A stretch of DNA of 14,616 nt from Dehalococcoidia bacterium (GCA_028278465.1 JANQEF010000021.1:1-14616); one strand, 5' to 3'; positions 1-7,969 are shown, counted from the first letter of the stretch. Numbers and translations: made by a program. The notes: a model not told the origin generated them from the letters alone.

Positions 1-16
1 TGCTGCGATCAGCCAT
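1..16 (-). CDS. Start of a further gene of the ACIII operon (first five codons only)
   Basis: An ATG lies at positions 16-14 on the minus strand and reads M-A-D-R-S before the window ends. It begins four bases after the stop codon of the ActC-like gene. An AGGAG at 24-28, inside the end of that gene, sits seven bases upstream of the ATG, which is ideal Shine-Dalgarno spacing. The tight spacing makes translational coupling with the ActC-like gene likely. In known ACIII operons actC is commonly followed by actD (DUF3341), so an ActD-like product is a reasonable guess. Five codons cannot show this. Confidence 0.6.
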
Positions 17-20
17 CTGG

Positions 21-1400
21 CTACTCCTGTTCCCTCAGGATCGCGGGCACATCCGCCCTGCCGATCTTGATCTTGTCGACAGATACCTGGCTCTCCTTCT
101 GCTCGAACAGAGGCACGAGCGGGAAGAACCTTGAGAAGAGAAGCATGAGGAATGTCACCCACGCCACGGACCAGATGAGAATCGACCACTCAACCATGCT
201 GGGGCGGTACGAGTCCCACGTGTAGACGAACGGCGTCCGGCGGGAGAGTCCGGGCACGATAATCATGAAGCGCTCGAGCCACATGCCGATGTTCACAAAC
301 AACGACGTCCAGAACATCAGCGCGATGTTGCTCCTGACGCTCTTGAACAGCCACATCCCGACGGGGATCACGTAGCCGGTCATCAAGAACACGATGAACA
401 TCATGTTCCATGGCCAGGCGAAGATCTGCAGCTCACGCAGTGCGATCTCAGGCGCATCCAGTGAGTAGATGGCGAAGATCAGCTCAAGGAACGTGAACCC
501 GAGCCACGCGGTGGCAACGACGATAAGCAGCCGCGCCAGGGCGTCGAAGTGCTCGGGGCGAATGAAGTCGTCCCACTTCCAGAGCCATCGCATCAGCGCC
601 ATCATCGTGACAACAGCGGACACGCCTGAGTGGACCGCTCCGATAACGAAGTACGGAGCGAAGATGGTCGAGTGCCAGCCTTCGACGGCCGGCGTGACCG
701 CGAAGTCCCACGAAACGATCGAGTGCACCGAGACGAAGATCGGGAGCATCAACGCCGATAGCAGGTTGCCTCCGACGGTCTGCAGTTTACACTGTCTCGG
801 GTTGCCGCGCCACCCGAGAGCGAGCACCGTGTACATCGCCTTCTGCCAGCCCTTGGTGCGGTCGCGCAGGTTGCCAAGGTCAGGCAGCAATGCCACGTAC
901 AGGAAGAGCGTGCTTCCTGTCAGGTAGGTGCTGATCGCAACCGGGTCCATGATGAGCGGCGACCGGATGTTCGGGAAGATGCCGCGGGCGAAGTCGTACG
1001 GAAGGATCCAGTAGGCGATACGCCACGGCCGTCCGGCGTGAATCAGCGGGAATATCAGCGCTGTCAGCAGCGAGAAGACGGTCAGTAGCTCGGCAGCTCG
1101 TGTGACAGGACGCCGCCACTCAGCCTGTGTGAGGCGAAGGATCGCCGAGATCATGATCCCGGCGTGGCTGATACCGACCCAGAAGACGAATGTCGTGATG
1201 AAGAGACCCCAGTAGACGGGCCGTGAAAGCCCGGTCACGCCAAGGCCGCGGTTGACCATGAAACTGATGATGACCAGTCCGATGATCACAACGATTCCAA
1301 GCCCGACGACGGTCGGCAACCACCACTTGGGCGTGTCGAGCTGACCGTTCAGCAGGACCCGGTTCGTCTCCACCTGGTCTATGACGCGTCTTTGCTGCAT
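21..1400 (-). CDS. actC: Alternative complex III membrane subunit, ActC-like (NrfD/PsrC family)
   Basis: This 459-residue integral membrane protein has about ten hydrophobic helices (roughly residues 28-50, 62-90, 104-121, 152-172, 215-234, 248-270, 287-310, 330-350, 358-380 and 403-425), the usual number for ActC. Sequence blocks that I recognise from ActC are ISHAGIMISAIL (77-88), FPLIHAGRPW (117-126), RSPLIMDPVAISTY (146-159), VHSIVSWDFA (225-234) and GMWLERFMIIVP (372-383). In ACIII this subunit anchors the Fe-S subunit in the membrane and contributes to quinol oxidation and probably proton handling. The start is ATG at 1400 with a purine-rich AAGAAGAG just upstream. It is the last complete gene of the operon, 84 bases after the other NrfD gene. 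A PsrC-type subunit of another quinone-linked oxidoreductase is the main alternative, but the pentaheme cytochrome and cofactor-free ActB favour ACIII. Confidence 0.85.
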   Translation of the reverse strand: MQQRRVIDQVETNRVLLNGQLDTPKWWLPTVVGLGIVVIIGLVIISFMVNRGLGVTGLSRPVYWGLFITTFVFWVGISHAGIMISAILRLTQAEWRRPVTRAAELLTVFSLLTALIFPLIHAGRPWRIAYWILPYDFARGIFPNIRSPLIMDPVAISTYLTGSTLFLYVALLPDLGNLRDRTKGWQKAMYTVLALGWRGNPRQCKLQTVGGNLLSALMLPIFVSVHSIVSWDFAVTPAVEGWHSTIFAPYFVIGAVHSGVSAVVTMMALMRWLWKWDDFIRPEHFDALARLLIVVATAWLGFTFLELIFAIYSLDAPEIALRELQIFAWPWNMMFIVFLMTGYVIPVGMWLFKSVRSNIALMFWTSLFVNIGMWLERFMIIVPGLSRRTPFVYTWDSYRPSMVEWSILIWSVAWVTFLMLLFSRFFPLVPLFEQKESQVSVDKIKIGRADVPAILREQE

Positions 1401-1484
1401 CGCTCTTCTTGCTAAGCCGTTCCCATTCGGCGGGTCAGGCTATCTGTTTGCTAATCCTTCCGGTCTTTCCTCTGATCTCGTTAC

Positions 1485-2918
1485 CTAGTCAGGCTTCGCC
1501 ACCAGCACGCCGTGTCCCCTGATGTAGCGCACCGGCTTCGAAAGCAACTGGTACTCCTGCGTCTGCCAGATCGAAACGATCGGCACCAGGCGGAACACCA
1601 GCATCACCACCAGCGCGGCGGCGCCGAGCGATCCGACGATCACCATGTAGTCGAAAACATCTGGCCAGATCGTTTCAGGAATGTGCTTCAGGTACTTGTC
1701 GTGAATCTCCTCGGGCGGGACCGACCATGCGGACACGTAGATCCTCATACGGTCGAGCAGGAGCCCCAGCAGAACGATCACGGCTCCAATCGTAGGACCG
1801 TTGACACTGGTCCTGATCCGGTTCCACACCAGCCACCACCACGGAATCAGGAATGACATGAACATGCCGGGGATGAAGGCCCAGATCATCGGGCCGCGAA
1901 TGAAGAGATCAACCCAGGCGATGTCTCCCAGCGTCCGGCCGTACCAGAACACGATGAACGCTGAGAAGAAGAAGTAGATCCACAGCAACGAGCTGGCGAA
2001 CAGCAGACGGCCGAGCGACCAGAACTGGTCGAGGCGCAGGTAGTCCTGCAGGCCCAGGTATCGCCTGCCTGCCCACGCAGTGATGATCGTCAGCGCAACA
2101 CCACCCTGGATCGAGCTCATGGAGTGGTACATCGGGAAGATAGCGTCACGCCATCCGGGCACGACGCCCATCGCCAGGTCGCTGGTGAAAAGGAAGTGCA
2201 CGTAGATGAGTATCAGGAAGTAGAAGGTGCCGAACATCCCGATACGCATGCGGAGCGTCCGCCACTGGACAGTCGTCCCGACCCAGCCCCGCGCCAGCAT
2301 CTTGCCGTAGCGCTGGCGCCAGCCTGTCGAGTGATCGCGCATCGCAGCGAAGTCGGGCAGGGCGGACGTGTAGAAGAGTCCGATGCCCGCCATGAGCAGC
2401 GTGCCCATCGCCATGAAGATGAAGATGTGAGGCGTCCAGTCAGGCGACTCGAACCAGATCGACCTGCGGCGAGCGCCTTCGGTGACCAGCGGTGGCAGAA
2501 TCGCCACGAGCGGGATCATCACCAGCATCGTCACGACGCCGACCAGCGAGAAAGCGGCGGAGAGCCTCGTAAGCGGACGCACCCAGTTCGCCTTTGCGAG
2601 CACTGGCGCTACCGCAACAAGAGGCGCGCCGCCACCGACCGTCAGCAGGAACGCAGCGACTGCCGCGATGTATCCCCATTTAGTCTGGTCGTCTGAGTGC
2701 TGCAGGAACTTGAGGCCGAGGCCGAGGAGACCGACCACGGTGAGCACAGACAGGACGATCACCCATCGCCGGAAGCCGTTTGCTCCGGCTTCGGTGGTGG
2801 CGACGAGCGTGTTCTTGACATCGGCAGGCGCGAGCACAACATGCCCGGCGATCTCCTCGCCGTGGCTCGCGTGCTCCTGACCGGCCGCCGGTCCTGTCAC
2901 TGTGCTATCAGTGGCCAT
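1485..2918 (-). CDS. Second NrfD/PsrC-family membrane subunit of ACIII (ActF-like position)
   Basis: This is a 477-residue membrane protein with about ten predicted helices (roughly 51-71, 82-108, 118-142, 162-184, 226-247, 262-283, 302-325, 343-365, 375-395 and 422-445). A hydrophilic N-terminal tail of about 50 residues holds a few His residues. NrfD-type landmarks include FYTSALPDFA (182-191) and DLAMGVVPGW (247-256). ACIII contains two NrfD-fold subunits, ActC and ActF. The downstream gene matches ActC better, so this one is assigned to the second role. I chose the ATG at 2918, which overlaps the Fe-S gene by 11 bases and has AGAGGG upstream. A longer version from a TTG at 2951 would overlap by 44 bases and is less likely. 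The overlap suggests translational coupling with the Fe-S subunit. Confidence 0.8.
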   Translation of the reverse strand: MATDSTVTGPAAGQEHASHGEEIAGHVVLAPADVKNTLVATTEAGANGFRRWVIVLSVLTVVGLLGLGLKFLQHSDDQTKWGYIAAVAAFLLTVGGGAPLVAVAPVLAKANWVRPLTRLSAAFSLVGVVTMLVMIPLVAILPPLVTEGARRRSIWFESPDWTPHIFIFMAMGTLLMAGIGLFYTSALPDFAAMRDHSTGWRQRYGKMLARGWVGTTVQWRTLRMRIGMFGTFYFLILIYVHFLFTSDLAMGVVPGWRDAIFPMYHSMSSIQGGVALTIITAWAGRRYLGLQDYLRLDQFWSLGRLLFASSLLWIYFFFSAFIVFWYGRTLGDIAWVDLFIRGPMIWAFIPGMFMSFLIPWWWLVWNRIRTSVNGPTIGAVIVLLGLLLDRMRIYVSAWSVPPEEIHDKYLKHIPETIWPDVFDYMVIVGSLGAAALVVMLVFRLVPIVSIWQTQEYQLLSKPVRYIRGHGVLVAKPD

Positions 2919-3669
2919 CGCCAGCTTCGCCCTCTGCGCCTGCGTGCGCAACTTCGCGGTCTTCGTCGATCTTCGCCAGGTAGAACACGTTCGGGCTGGT
3001 GCCCAGAGCAGGCAGCAGCGTGTAGTACCTGTCGCTCTTCTTCATCTCCGAAACCTTGCTGTCCGGGTCGTTCATGTCGCCGAAGACGAGCGCGTCCGTC
3101 GGGCACGCTTCCTGGCATGCCGTCTGGATCTCACCGTCGTTCAGCGCTCTGCCTTCGCTGTCAGCCTTCCTCACGCCGCGGCGGATCCGGTGCACGCAGA
3201 AGCTGCACTTCTCCATGATTCCGCGGCTGCGGATCGTCACATCGGGGTTGAGGTGGTTGCGCAGCGACTCCGGCCAGACAGGCTCCCAGTAATTGAAGAA
3301 CCGGACGATGTAAGGGCAGCCGTTCGCGCAGTACCGAGTGCCAACGCACCGGTTGTAGACCTGGATATTCATGCCCTCGGCATTGTGGTAGGTGGCGAAC
3401 ACCGGGCAAACAGGCTCGCAGGGTGCGTTTTCGCAATGCTGGCAGAGGACCGGGATGAACCGCGCCTTGACGTTCGGGAACTCGCCCTCCCAGTAACGCT
3501 CGACGCGTATCCATGAGATCGCGCGGTTGCGCTCGAAGCGGTCCTGCGTGTTGAGAGGAATGTTGTTCTCAACCTGGCAGGCGAGCACGCAGGCCTGGCA
3601 GCCCGTGCACTTGTCCACGTCGACAGCCATCGACCACTTGTGATTTCCGAACCCTGCTTGAGTCACCAT
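2908..3669 (-). CDS. actB: Four-cluster ferredoxin subunit, equivalent to the ActB C-terminal domain
   Basis: This 253-residue Fe-S protein belongs to the HybA/NrfC/PsrB family. Cluster cysteines are C21, C24, C27 and C31; C76, C79, C84 and C88; C155, C158, C185 and C189. A third motif, CVGTRYCANGCPY (108-120), has Thr where the family's second Cys normally sits, leaving three Cys ligands. In ActB this variant is associated with a [3Fe-4S] cluster beside three [4Fe-4S] clusters, so the predicted set is 3 plus 1. The C-terminal stretch ending SPNVFYLAKID (225-235) also fits ActB. It has no signal peptide and presumably moves with the Tat-exported upstream protein. The start is ATG at 3669, and the nearest purine run (AAGG) is about 13 bases away, so initiation looks weak. 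It is in frame with the upstream gene, with only one TAA between them. Confidence 0.9.
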   Translation of the reverse strand: MVTQAGFGNHKWSMAVDVDKCTGCQACVLACQVENNIPLNTQDRFERNRAISWIRVERYWEGEFPNVKARFIPVLCQHCENAPCEPVCPVFATYHNAEGMNIQVYNRCVGTRYCANGCPYIVRFFNYWEPVWPESLRNHLNPDVTIRSRGIMEKCSFCVHRIRRGVRKADSEGRALNDGEIQTACQEACPTDALVFGDMNDPDSKVSEMKKSDRYYTLLPALGTSPNVFYLAKIDEDREVAHAGAEGEAGDGH

Positions 3670-3684
3670 AGAAGTAGTCAGACC

Positions 3685-6057
3685 TTACTCGTGAGCACCA
3701 TCGGACCCGCTGATCCGGTCCCCGATGCTGTCCCGGCCGATCTCCGCCCGCGTCTCGTCACTCTCAAATAGCTTCTGGTATTCGTGGTGGTTCGCCTCTT
3801 CAGCCTCGTGAGCCGTCTCGCCAGGAGCGACCACCAGCACCGGCACGCCCGGCTCGATCGGGAACGCCTCGACCGTGCCCTCGAACTTCGGCAGCTTCAG
3901 CCTCCTGCCGGTCTTCTGCACCTTGACGCCGGTTGCTGCCCACGCCAGCGCACCTGTCTCCTCATCCTTCTGGTCGGCGATTATCGAGAGCACGTTCTCG
4001 CCGCGGCCCTCGGCCCAGCGGCCGCCTTCCTGCTTGCCGTAGCCGATCGGCACACCGACGGTGCCCGGCGGCACTCCGGGGTGAGGATACGCGATCGCTT
4101 CGATCTCACCCACTACAGACTTGATGAAGATGATGTCGCCTTCGCCGACCTCGATCGACTTGGCGTCGTCCTTGTTAAGTTCGGCCCACACCGCCCAGGT
4201 AGCGCTGGACATCGGGTCAGGCACCTGCTGCGCCCAGGGAGCGGCCGCGTAACGGCCAACATCCAGGCTGTGGGACACGAACGGCACCAGCGTCAGGTCG
4301 ATACCTGCGCCGAGGGCCGACGTGCTCGAGAACTCGGCCTCGGTCTTGCCGCGAATAAAGTTCGGGAAGCTGAAAGATGTGCTCGGCCCGGTCGCCTGCG
4401 TGTCCCACCAGCCGCCGCGCTGCAGCGTGCCGCTGCGGAATAGCTGGACATTAGGAGCGGTGACCGAACCAGAAGACCGGCTCTCGTTGAACAGGTCGCT
4501 GGCGGTGTTCTCGACCAGCGTCCGCATCGTCACGGCGCCGAGTTCGCCGCCCGCAGCCCGCAACAGTTCGTCGCCGAAGCTCCTAGCATCGGCCAGCAAG
4601 CCAGTCTCGTCTGCAGAGATAGTTGGACCGACGACCGGCTGCTGGAAGCCGACAGTCTGGTAACCGGGCGCAGGCTCCGGGATGTCTGTGCCCCAGTCTT
4701 CGAGATAGCTCTTCTCCGGCAGTGCAAGCGTCGCCTCTGCCATCGTGTCGTCCATGACGGTGCCGAACACGATGACGTTGGGAACCGCCTGGAGCGCCTC
4801 TCTCGCAGCGACCGTGTCAGGCATGCCGTGGACGAGGTCAGCGCCACGGATCACCACGGTGTCCACGTTTCCGGCGCGCCACTGCGCAAGCTCTTCTTCC
4901 CACTGTTCGAAGCTTGCTCCAGTTGCCGATCCGCTGAGGCCGGCGACCGGTGAGTCCGGGTTGAGTTTCACGCCACCGGTGTTGCCAACGCCGCTCACGA
5001 GAGTATTCAGAGAGTAGATAGCAGAGAGGGCGAAGGAGCCGTGGACATGTGCGCCAGCGCTTCCGCCGCCGAACGCCACGCTCGGGCGGCTCGATCCGAA
5101 CCTGCGCGCTGCTTTCATGATCATCTCGACCGGCACGCCTGACCTGGCAGCCACGTCGCCCGGACGGTAGGCGTTCAGGATCCCGTTCGGCAGGCTGGAT
5201 GTGAAGGCGTTGATCTCGTTTGCAGAGGCGAGGCCCTCCTCGATCAGCACATAGGCGACCGCGAGCGCCACGTCCCCTTCGGTGCCGGGGCGAGTCGGGA
5301 GCCAGAGGTCCGCCGATGCGGCCGTCGCGGACATCCTCGATTCGGCGTGGATCACATAGCCGCGCTCGCTGGCGCTCCGCAGCTTCCCGTACTGCACTCC
5401 GTACCGCACTGGAGAAACCCAGCCGCTGAGCCAGTCGGCGCCGAACGAGAGCACTGTGTGTGCGTTGGCGATGTCGAAATCGGGCAAAACATCGGCATCG
5501 AAGATCGTCTTGACAGCGCCGTGCAGCACGCCCTGCTCGACCGGGTCGAACGCCAGGTAGCGGCCACCTTTATCCTGCGCGAACCGCTGTGCGACCCATC
5601 CGAGGTGGCCGCGAAGAGGGTTGGTGACGACGGTGAGCCGAGACGTGTTCAGGGCGTTGTCCATCAACGTCTGAGCCCTGTCCCATGTCGTCTCAGTTAG
5701 CTGACCCGCGTGCGTGCGCCTGAAGAGCGGAGCAGAGATGCGGTCAGGGTGGTAGAGCATCTGCAACGCTGCGTCTTCGTTGACCCGGTGCTTACCCATA
5801 TTCACCGGGTGGTCGACGTTGCCTGCAACCTTCTTCGCCCGGCCCTGCATAACCCTGACGATGAGGCCGTCGCCGCCTCGTCCGTCGGGGTTGACGGTGG
5901 CGTACCAGGCGTCTTCACCGCGCACCAGGTCTTCGGGCAGATCGACGGGGCTCTGGACAATCAACTCGCTCTCGGGAACTCCGCACGCGGCGAAGATCAC
6001 CGCGCCCGCGGTGGCCTTACCACTCAGTGCCAGGAACTCTCTGCGAGTGAGCTTCAT
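3685..6057 (-). CDS. actB: Molybdopterin-oxidoreductase-fold protein without cofactor ligands, ActB N-terminal part
   Basis: This 790-residue protein has the fold of the catalytic subunit of complex iron-sulfur molybdoenzymes. The N-terminus, with TRREFLALSG at 4-13, is a Tat export signal. The only cysteine in the whole protein is C25 (FAACG), which lies where a lipobox cysteine would be. The N-terminal [4Fe-4S] motif of real molybdoenzymes is absent and no Cys or Sec ligand for molybdenum remains. This is the known condition of ActB, where the domain is structural. The C-terminal part (about 570-740) matches the dinucleotide-binding domain of the family. The start is ATG at 6057, 34 bases after the cytochrome gene. 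In usual ActB this domain is fused to the ferredoxin domain. Here it ends at TAA 3685-3687 and the ferredoxin ORF starts 15 bases later in the same frame. Confidence 0.87.
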   Translation of the reverse strand: MKLTRREFLALSGKATAGAVIFAACGVPESELIVQSPVDLPEDLVRGEDAWYATVNPDGRGGDGLIVRVMQGRAKKVAGNVDHPVNMGKHRVNEDAALQMLYHPDRISAPLFRRTHAGQLTETTWDRAQTLMDNALNTSRLTVVTNPLRGHLGWVAQRFAQDKGGRYLAFDPVEQGVLHGAVKTIFDADVLPDFDIANAHTVLSFGADWLSGWVSPVRYGVQYGKLRSASERGYVIHAESRMSATAASADLWLPTRPGTEGDVALAVAYVLIEEGLASANEINAFTSSLPNGILNAYRPGDVAARSGVPVEMIMKAARRFGSSRPSVAFGGGSAGAHVHGSFALSAIYSLNTLVSGVGNTGGVKLNPDSPVAGLSGSATGASFEQWEEELAQWRAGNVDTVVIRGADLVHGMPDTVAAREALQAVPNVIVFGTVMDDTMAEATLALPEKSYLEDWGTDIPEPAPGYQTVGFQQPVVGPTISADETGLLADARSFGDELLRAAGGELGAVTMRTLVENTASDLFNESRSSGSVTAPNVQLFRSGTLQRGGWWDTQATGPSTSFSFPNFIRGKTEAEFSSTSALGAGIDLTLVPFVSHSLDVGRYAAAPWAQQVPDPMSSATWAVWAELNKDDAKSIEVGEGDIIFIKSVVGEIEAIAYPHPGVPPGTVGVPIGYGKQEGGRWAEGRGENVLSIIADQKDEETGALAWAATGVKVQKTGRRLKLPKFEGTVEAFPIEPGVPVLVVAPGETAHEAEEANHHEYQKLFESDETRAEIGRDSIGDRISGSDGAHE

Positions 6058-6091
6058 CTAGCTGTCAGTTTCCCTTCGTTCGATCTTTCGA

Positions 6092-6832
6092 CTAGTGGTG
6101 GCAGGCGGCACAGTCGGTCGGCGCACCGTTGTCCCGGTGGCAGTCGACACACTGTCCCATCTTCAGAGGCTCGACCTGCTCAACCTGCTCCATCGACGCC
6201 ACGTCTCCGTGGCAGGTCGAGCAGGTAAGGGCCGGCTTAACGGCCTCGGCTTCATTCACGCCTTCCGCTGCGTTTCCGATAGCGGACGGGTTTGCGGTTA
6301 GATACCTGATGTGCGGCTCATGCACGAATCGCACATGGTCCGGCATGCGGTGCACTCTCTTCCAGTTGATCGGCGAAGCACCATCGCCGATGATCCCGGC
6401 GTTTGTCCTGAGCTGGGTCAGAGGAGCGCTGTTCTCCTGGCCGATCGCCTGGTGGCAGAAGGCGCATTGCGCAACGGGCGGCACGCCGGCATTGGCCTGC
6501 GTCGTGACCGTCCTGTGGCAGTAGGTGCAGTCCAGTCCCAGCGCTTCGAGCTCTTCGCCGACATGGTTCCTGCGCACTTGGCCTGAAGCGTCGGTCAGCT
6601 GTCCTGTGCCTGCATGGACGGTATGCGGAAAATCGATCGGCTGCTTGAAAGTCTGGTCAAAACCGAGCACTGGAACCGGCTGCCCGAGCCAGCCCGTGAT
6701 CACGAACGCCACGATGACGGCGAGAATGGCGACAACACCGAGGCCACCGAGAGCGAGGACGGGAACGAGGACCTTCAACCAGGTGGGCGTCGTTTTGTTG
6801 CGCTCTCTGATGAATGAAATTAGCGACGCCAA
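6092..6832 (-). CDS. actA: Membrane-anchored pentaheme cytochrome c, ActA-like
   Basis: This 246-residue protein has one N-terminal membrane helix (about 20-47) and five CxxCH heme sites: CTYCH (102-106), CAFCH (123-127), CSTCH (204-208), CVDCH (228-232) and CAACH (241-245). A FPHTVHAG segment (68-75) and the His-rich stretch around 161-174 can supply distal heme ligands. Five hemes, one anchor and the position directly before the ActB gene match ActA, which passes electrons from the Fe-S clusters of ACIII to downstream cytochromes or an oxidase. The start is a TTG at 6832. No ATG or GTG is available in frame before the upstream stop, and GAGGA at 6843-6847 is ten bases away. Other multiheme c7/NapC-like quinol cytochromes are possible but fit the neighbourhood less well. 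Confidence 0.87.
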   Translation of the reverse strand: MASLISFIRERNKTTPTWLKVLVPVLALGGLGVVAILAVIVAFVITGWLGQPVPVLGFDQTFKQPIDFPHTVHAGTGQLTDASGQVRRNHVGEELEALGLDCTYCHRTVTTQANAGVPPVAQCAFCHQAIGQENSAPLTQLRTNAGIIGDGASPINWKRVHRMPDHVRFVHEPHIRYLTANPSAIGNAAEGVNEAEAVKPALTCSTCHGDVASMEQVEQVEPLKMGQCVDCHRDNGAPTDCAACHH

Positions 6833-6842
6833 GCCTGTACTG

Positions 6843-6847
6843 TCCTC
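6843..6847 (-). promoter_or_regulatory. Shine-Dalgarno GAGGA that fixes the TTG start of the pentaheme cytochrome
   Basis: GAGGA lies ten bases upstream of the TTG at 6832. The frame is open for only twelve codons upstream to a TGA and holds no ATG or GTG there, so this site decides the unusual start. Confidence 0.6.
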
Positions 6848-6888
6848 GTGACCTTCGCCGTGTCCTGATCAGTCAGCCTGCTAAACGT

Positions 6889-7179
6889 TTACTGCCAGAA
6901 ACGCGGATAGCTCTCGCGTATCCAGTCTGTCTCACCGGCTGCCAGGAACAGGAAGATCCCGATCCCTGCGAGACCGGCAAATCCCACCAGGTAGAAGATC
7001 GGCCTGGCCTTCAACCACCGGCTCGAGATCGTGTTCGTCTCTACCGCCGAGGGGATGAGAGCGTGTGCCGCGAGCAGACTGCTGCCCGCAACCAGGGCGC
7101 TTGCAAATGCTCCCCAGAGGAACTTGAGCGCGAGCCCGACCTGTGCCCACTGGTCAGTGTCTAAAGGTTGCGGATCCAT
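6889..7179 (-). CDS. Small two-helix membrane protein, first gene of the ACIII operon
   Basis: This 96-residue protein has two hydrophobic segments at about residues 15-39 and 60-80, separated by a short polar loop with a Lys/Arg-rich edge (SRWLKAR). It ends with a charged tail. I do not recognise a family. The ATG at 7179 is preferred to an upstream TTG at 7215, which would add twelve polar residues. An AGGA lies directly before the ATG and an AAGGA about 14 bases further up. It is the first gene after a strong promoter and lies 56 bases before the cytochrome gene. It may therefore be a small accessory or assembly subunit of the complex, comparable in role to small membrane subunits reported in some ACIII complexes. 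That role comes from context only. Confidence 0.7.
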   Translation of the reverse strand: MDPQPLDTDQWAQVGLALKFLWGAFASALVAGSSLLAAHALIPSAVETNTISSRWLKARPIFYLVGFAGLAGIGIFLFLAAGETDWIRESYPRFWQ

Positions 7180-7477
7180 TTCCTGCAGTCTGTCCTTACC
7201 CAGTGCCGCAGGCAAGCAAGGCGCGCAACAAATCGGGCCCCTTTTGTGCCTCCGTTCTGGCGAGTGAAAACTATCACGAACGAAAAATCAGTGTCAAGGA
7301 GATTTTGAACTGGTTTCAATCGTGCCGGATGCGTCCTCAAATGCCGCCGGGCCGAGGGGTTGTCAGCGACCTCTGCTAAGGGGTGCACGGTTTCGCCGGT
7401 TTCGAGGTCTCAGCAGACGAATCGCGTGCATTCGAGAAGTTGGGAGCAGGCACGCGGGCCCGGCTGCCGACCGGCTC
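7180..7477. other. Non-coding gap between two minus-strand genes
   Basis: This gap of just under 300 bases holds the ACIII promoter and leader on its left side. The rest (about 7300-7477) is GC-rich. No convincing gene, RNA or strong terminator was found there. Short open frames in it lack good ribosome sites and protein-like composition. Confidence 0.5.
7270..7297 (-). promoter_or_regulatory. Sigma70-type promoter of the ACIII operon
   Basis: On the minus strand a perfect TTGACA (7297-7292) is followed after 16 bases by GATAGT (7275-7270), which matches four of six consensus -10 positions. The surrounding stretch is unusually A/T-rich for this window. Transcription would start near 7263 and leave a leader of about 85 bases before the ATG at 7179. 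No operator palindrome was evident. Confidence 0.6.
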
Positions 7478-7843
7478 TTATGGGCTGAGGCGATACTCGG
7501 CGTCGGCGGCGAGCAGCACGTATGGCTCGCCTCGCTGAGCGGTCGCATCCAGCGCCCAGGGCTCGTCGCTGTCGACCGGCCGGATACGCACCCCGTGGTC
7601 GCCACCCTTGATGAGACGCGACTCGCCTGCGCCCGAGTCGCCGACCAGCACGACGGCGACATCGCACGGTGAGCCGCCGTCGCCCGAGCACCAGCCGACG
7701 ACTCGCTGCGGACCCTCGGAGCCCGGCAGGTCCGGGACCTCGACCCACGCGCCAGTCTCCGGTTCGGCGCGGGTTTCGAACGTCTGGATCGGGTAGTACC
7801 CGCAGTTTTCGTTGTCTTCTATCTCTATCCAGACCTGTGCCAT
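7478..7843 (-). CDS. Hypothetical 121-residue protein
   Basis: I do not recognise this protein. It has no signal peptide or membrane helix and is acidic. It begins MAQVWIEIEDNENCGYYPIQ and contains three cysteines (at 14 and in the GWCSGDGGSPCDV segment near 50-62). Its short hydrophobic beta-like stretches suggest a small soluble all-beta domain. The ATG at 7843 has a GAGG nine bases upstream, which supports it as a real gene. It is divergent from the TrpB2-like gene 126 bases away, and about 200 bases separate its end from the ACIII promoter, so it probably forms its own unit. The reading frame has GC-rich third positions like its neighbours. Confidence 0.6.
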   Translation of the reverse strand: MAQVWIEIEDNENCGYYPIQTFETRAEPETGAWVEVPDLPGSEGPQRVVGWCSGDGGSPCDVAVVLVGDSGAGESRLIKGGDHGVRIRPVDSDEPWALDATAQRGEPYVLLAADAEYRLSP

Positions 7844-7969
7844 GCTCGGCTACCTCAGTGTGACTTCTTAACCGGCAGATACAATCTCCGACAGCTTGGA
7901 GCGGGTCGTGCTCGACGAATCCGAAACGCCGAGATCCCCACGGCTCAAGGCGCTATAGAGGCTGTTCAC
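7844..7969. promoter_or_regulatory. Divergent intergenic region between the hypothetical gene and the TrpB2-like gene
   Basis: This 126-base gap must hold promoters for both directions. On the plus strand TACAAT at 7880-7885 matches five of six -10 positions, but no good -35 lies at the right distance. No clear minus-strand promoter was seen. Ribosome sites are present at both ends (AGAGG for the plus gene, GAGG for the minus gene). Confidence 0.35.

Noticed and set aside
2919..2951. TTG start at 2951 giving an 11-residue longer second NrfD protein
   Set aside because: The ATG at 2918 has a purine-rich site upstream and gives a normal short overlap. The longer form overlaps the Fe-S gene by 44 bases.
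2902..3516. A 204-codon plus-strand frame opposite the Fe-S subunit
   Set aside because: The opposite strand carries 15 correctly spaced cluster cysteines, so the minus-strand gene is real and this frame is a shadow.
3685..6057. An active molybdenum oxidoreductase
   Set aside because: There is no N-terminal Fe-S cysteine set and no Cys or Sec metal ligand. Together with the pentaheme cytochrome and NrfD proteins this fits the inactive ActB domain.
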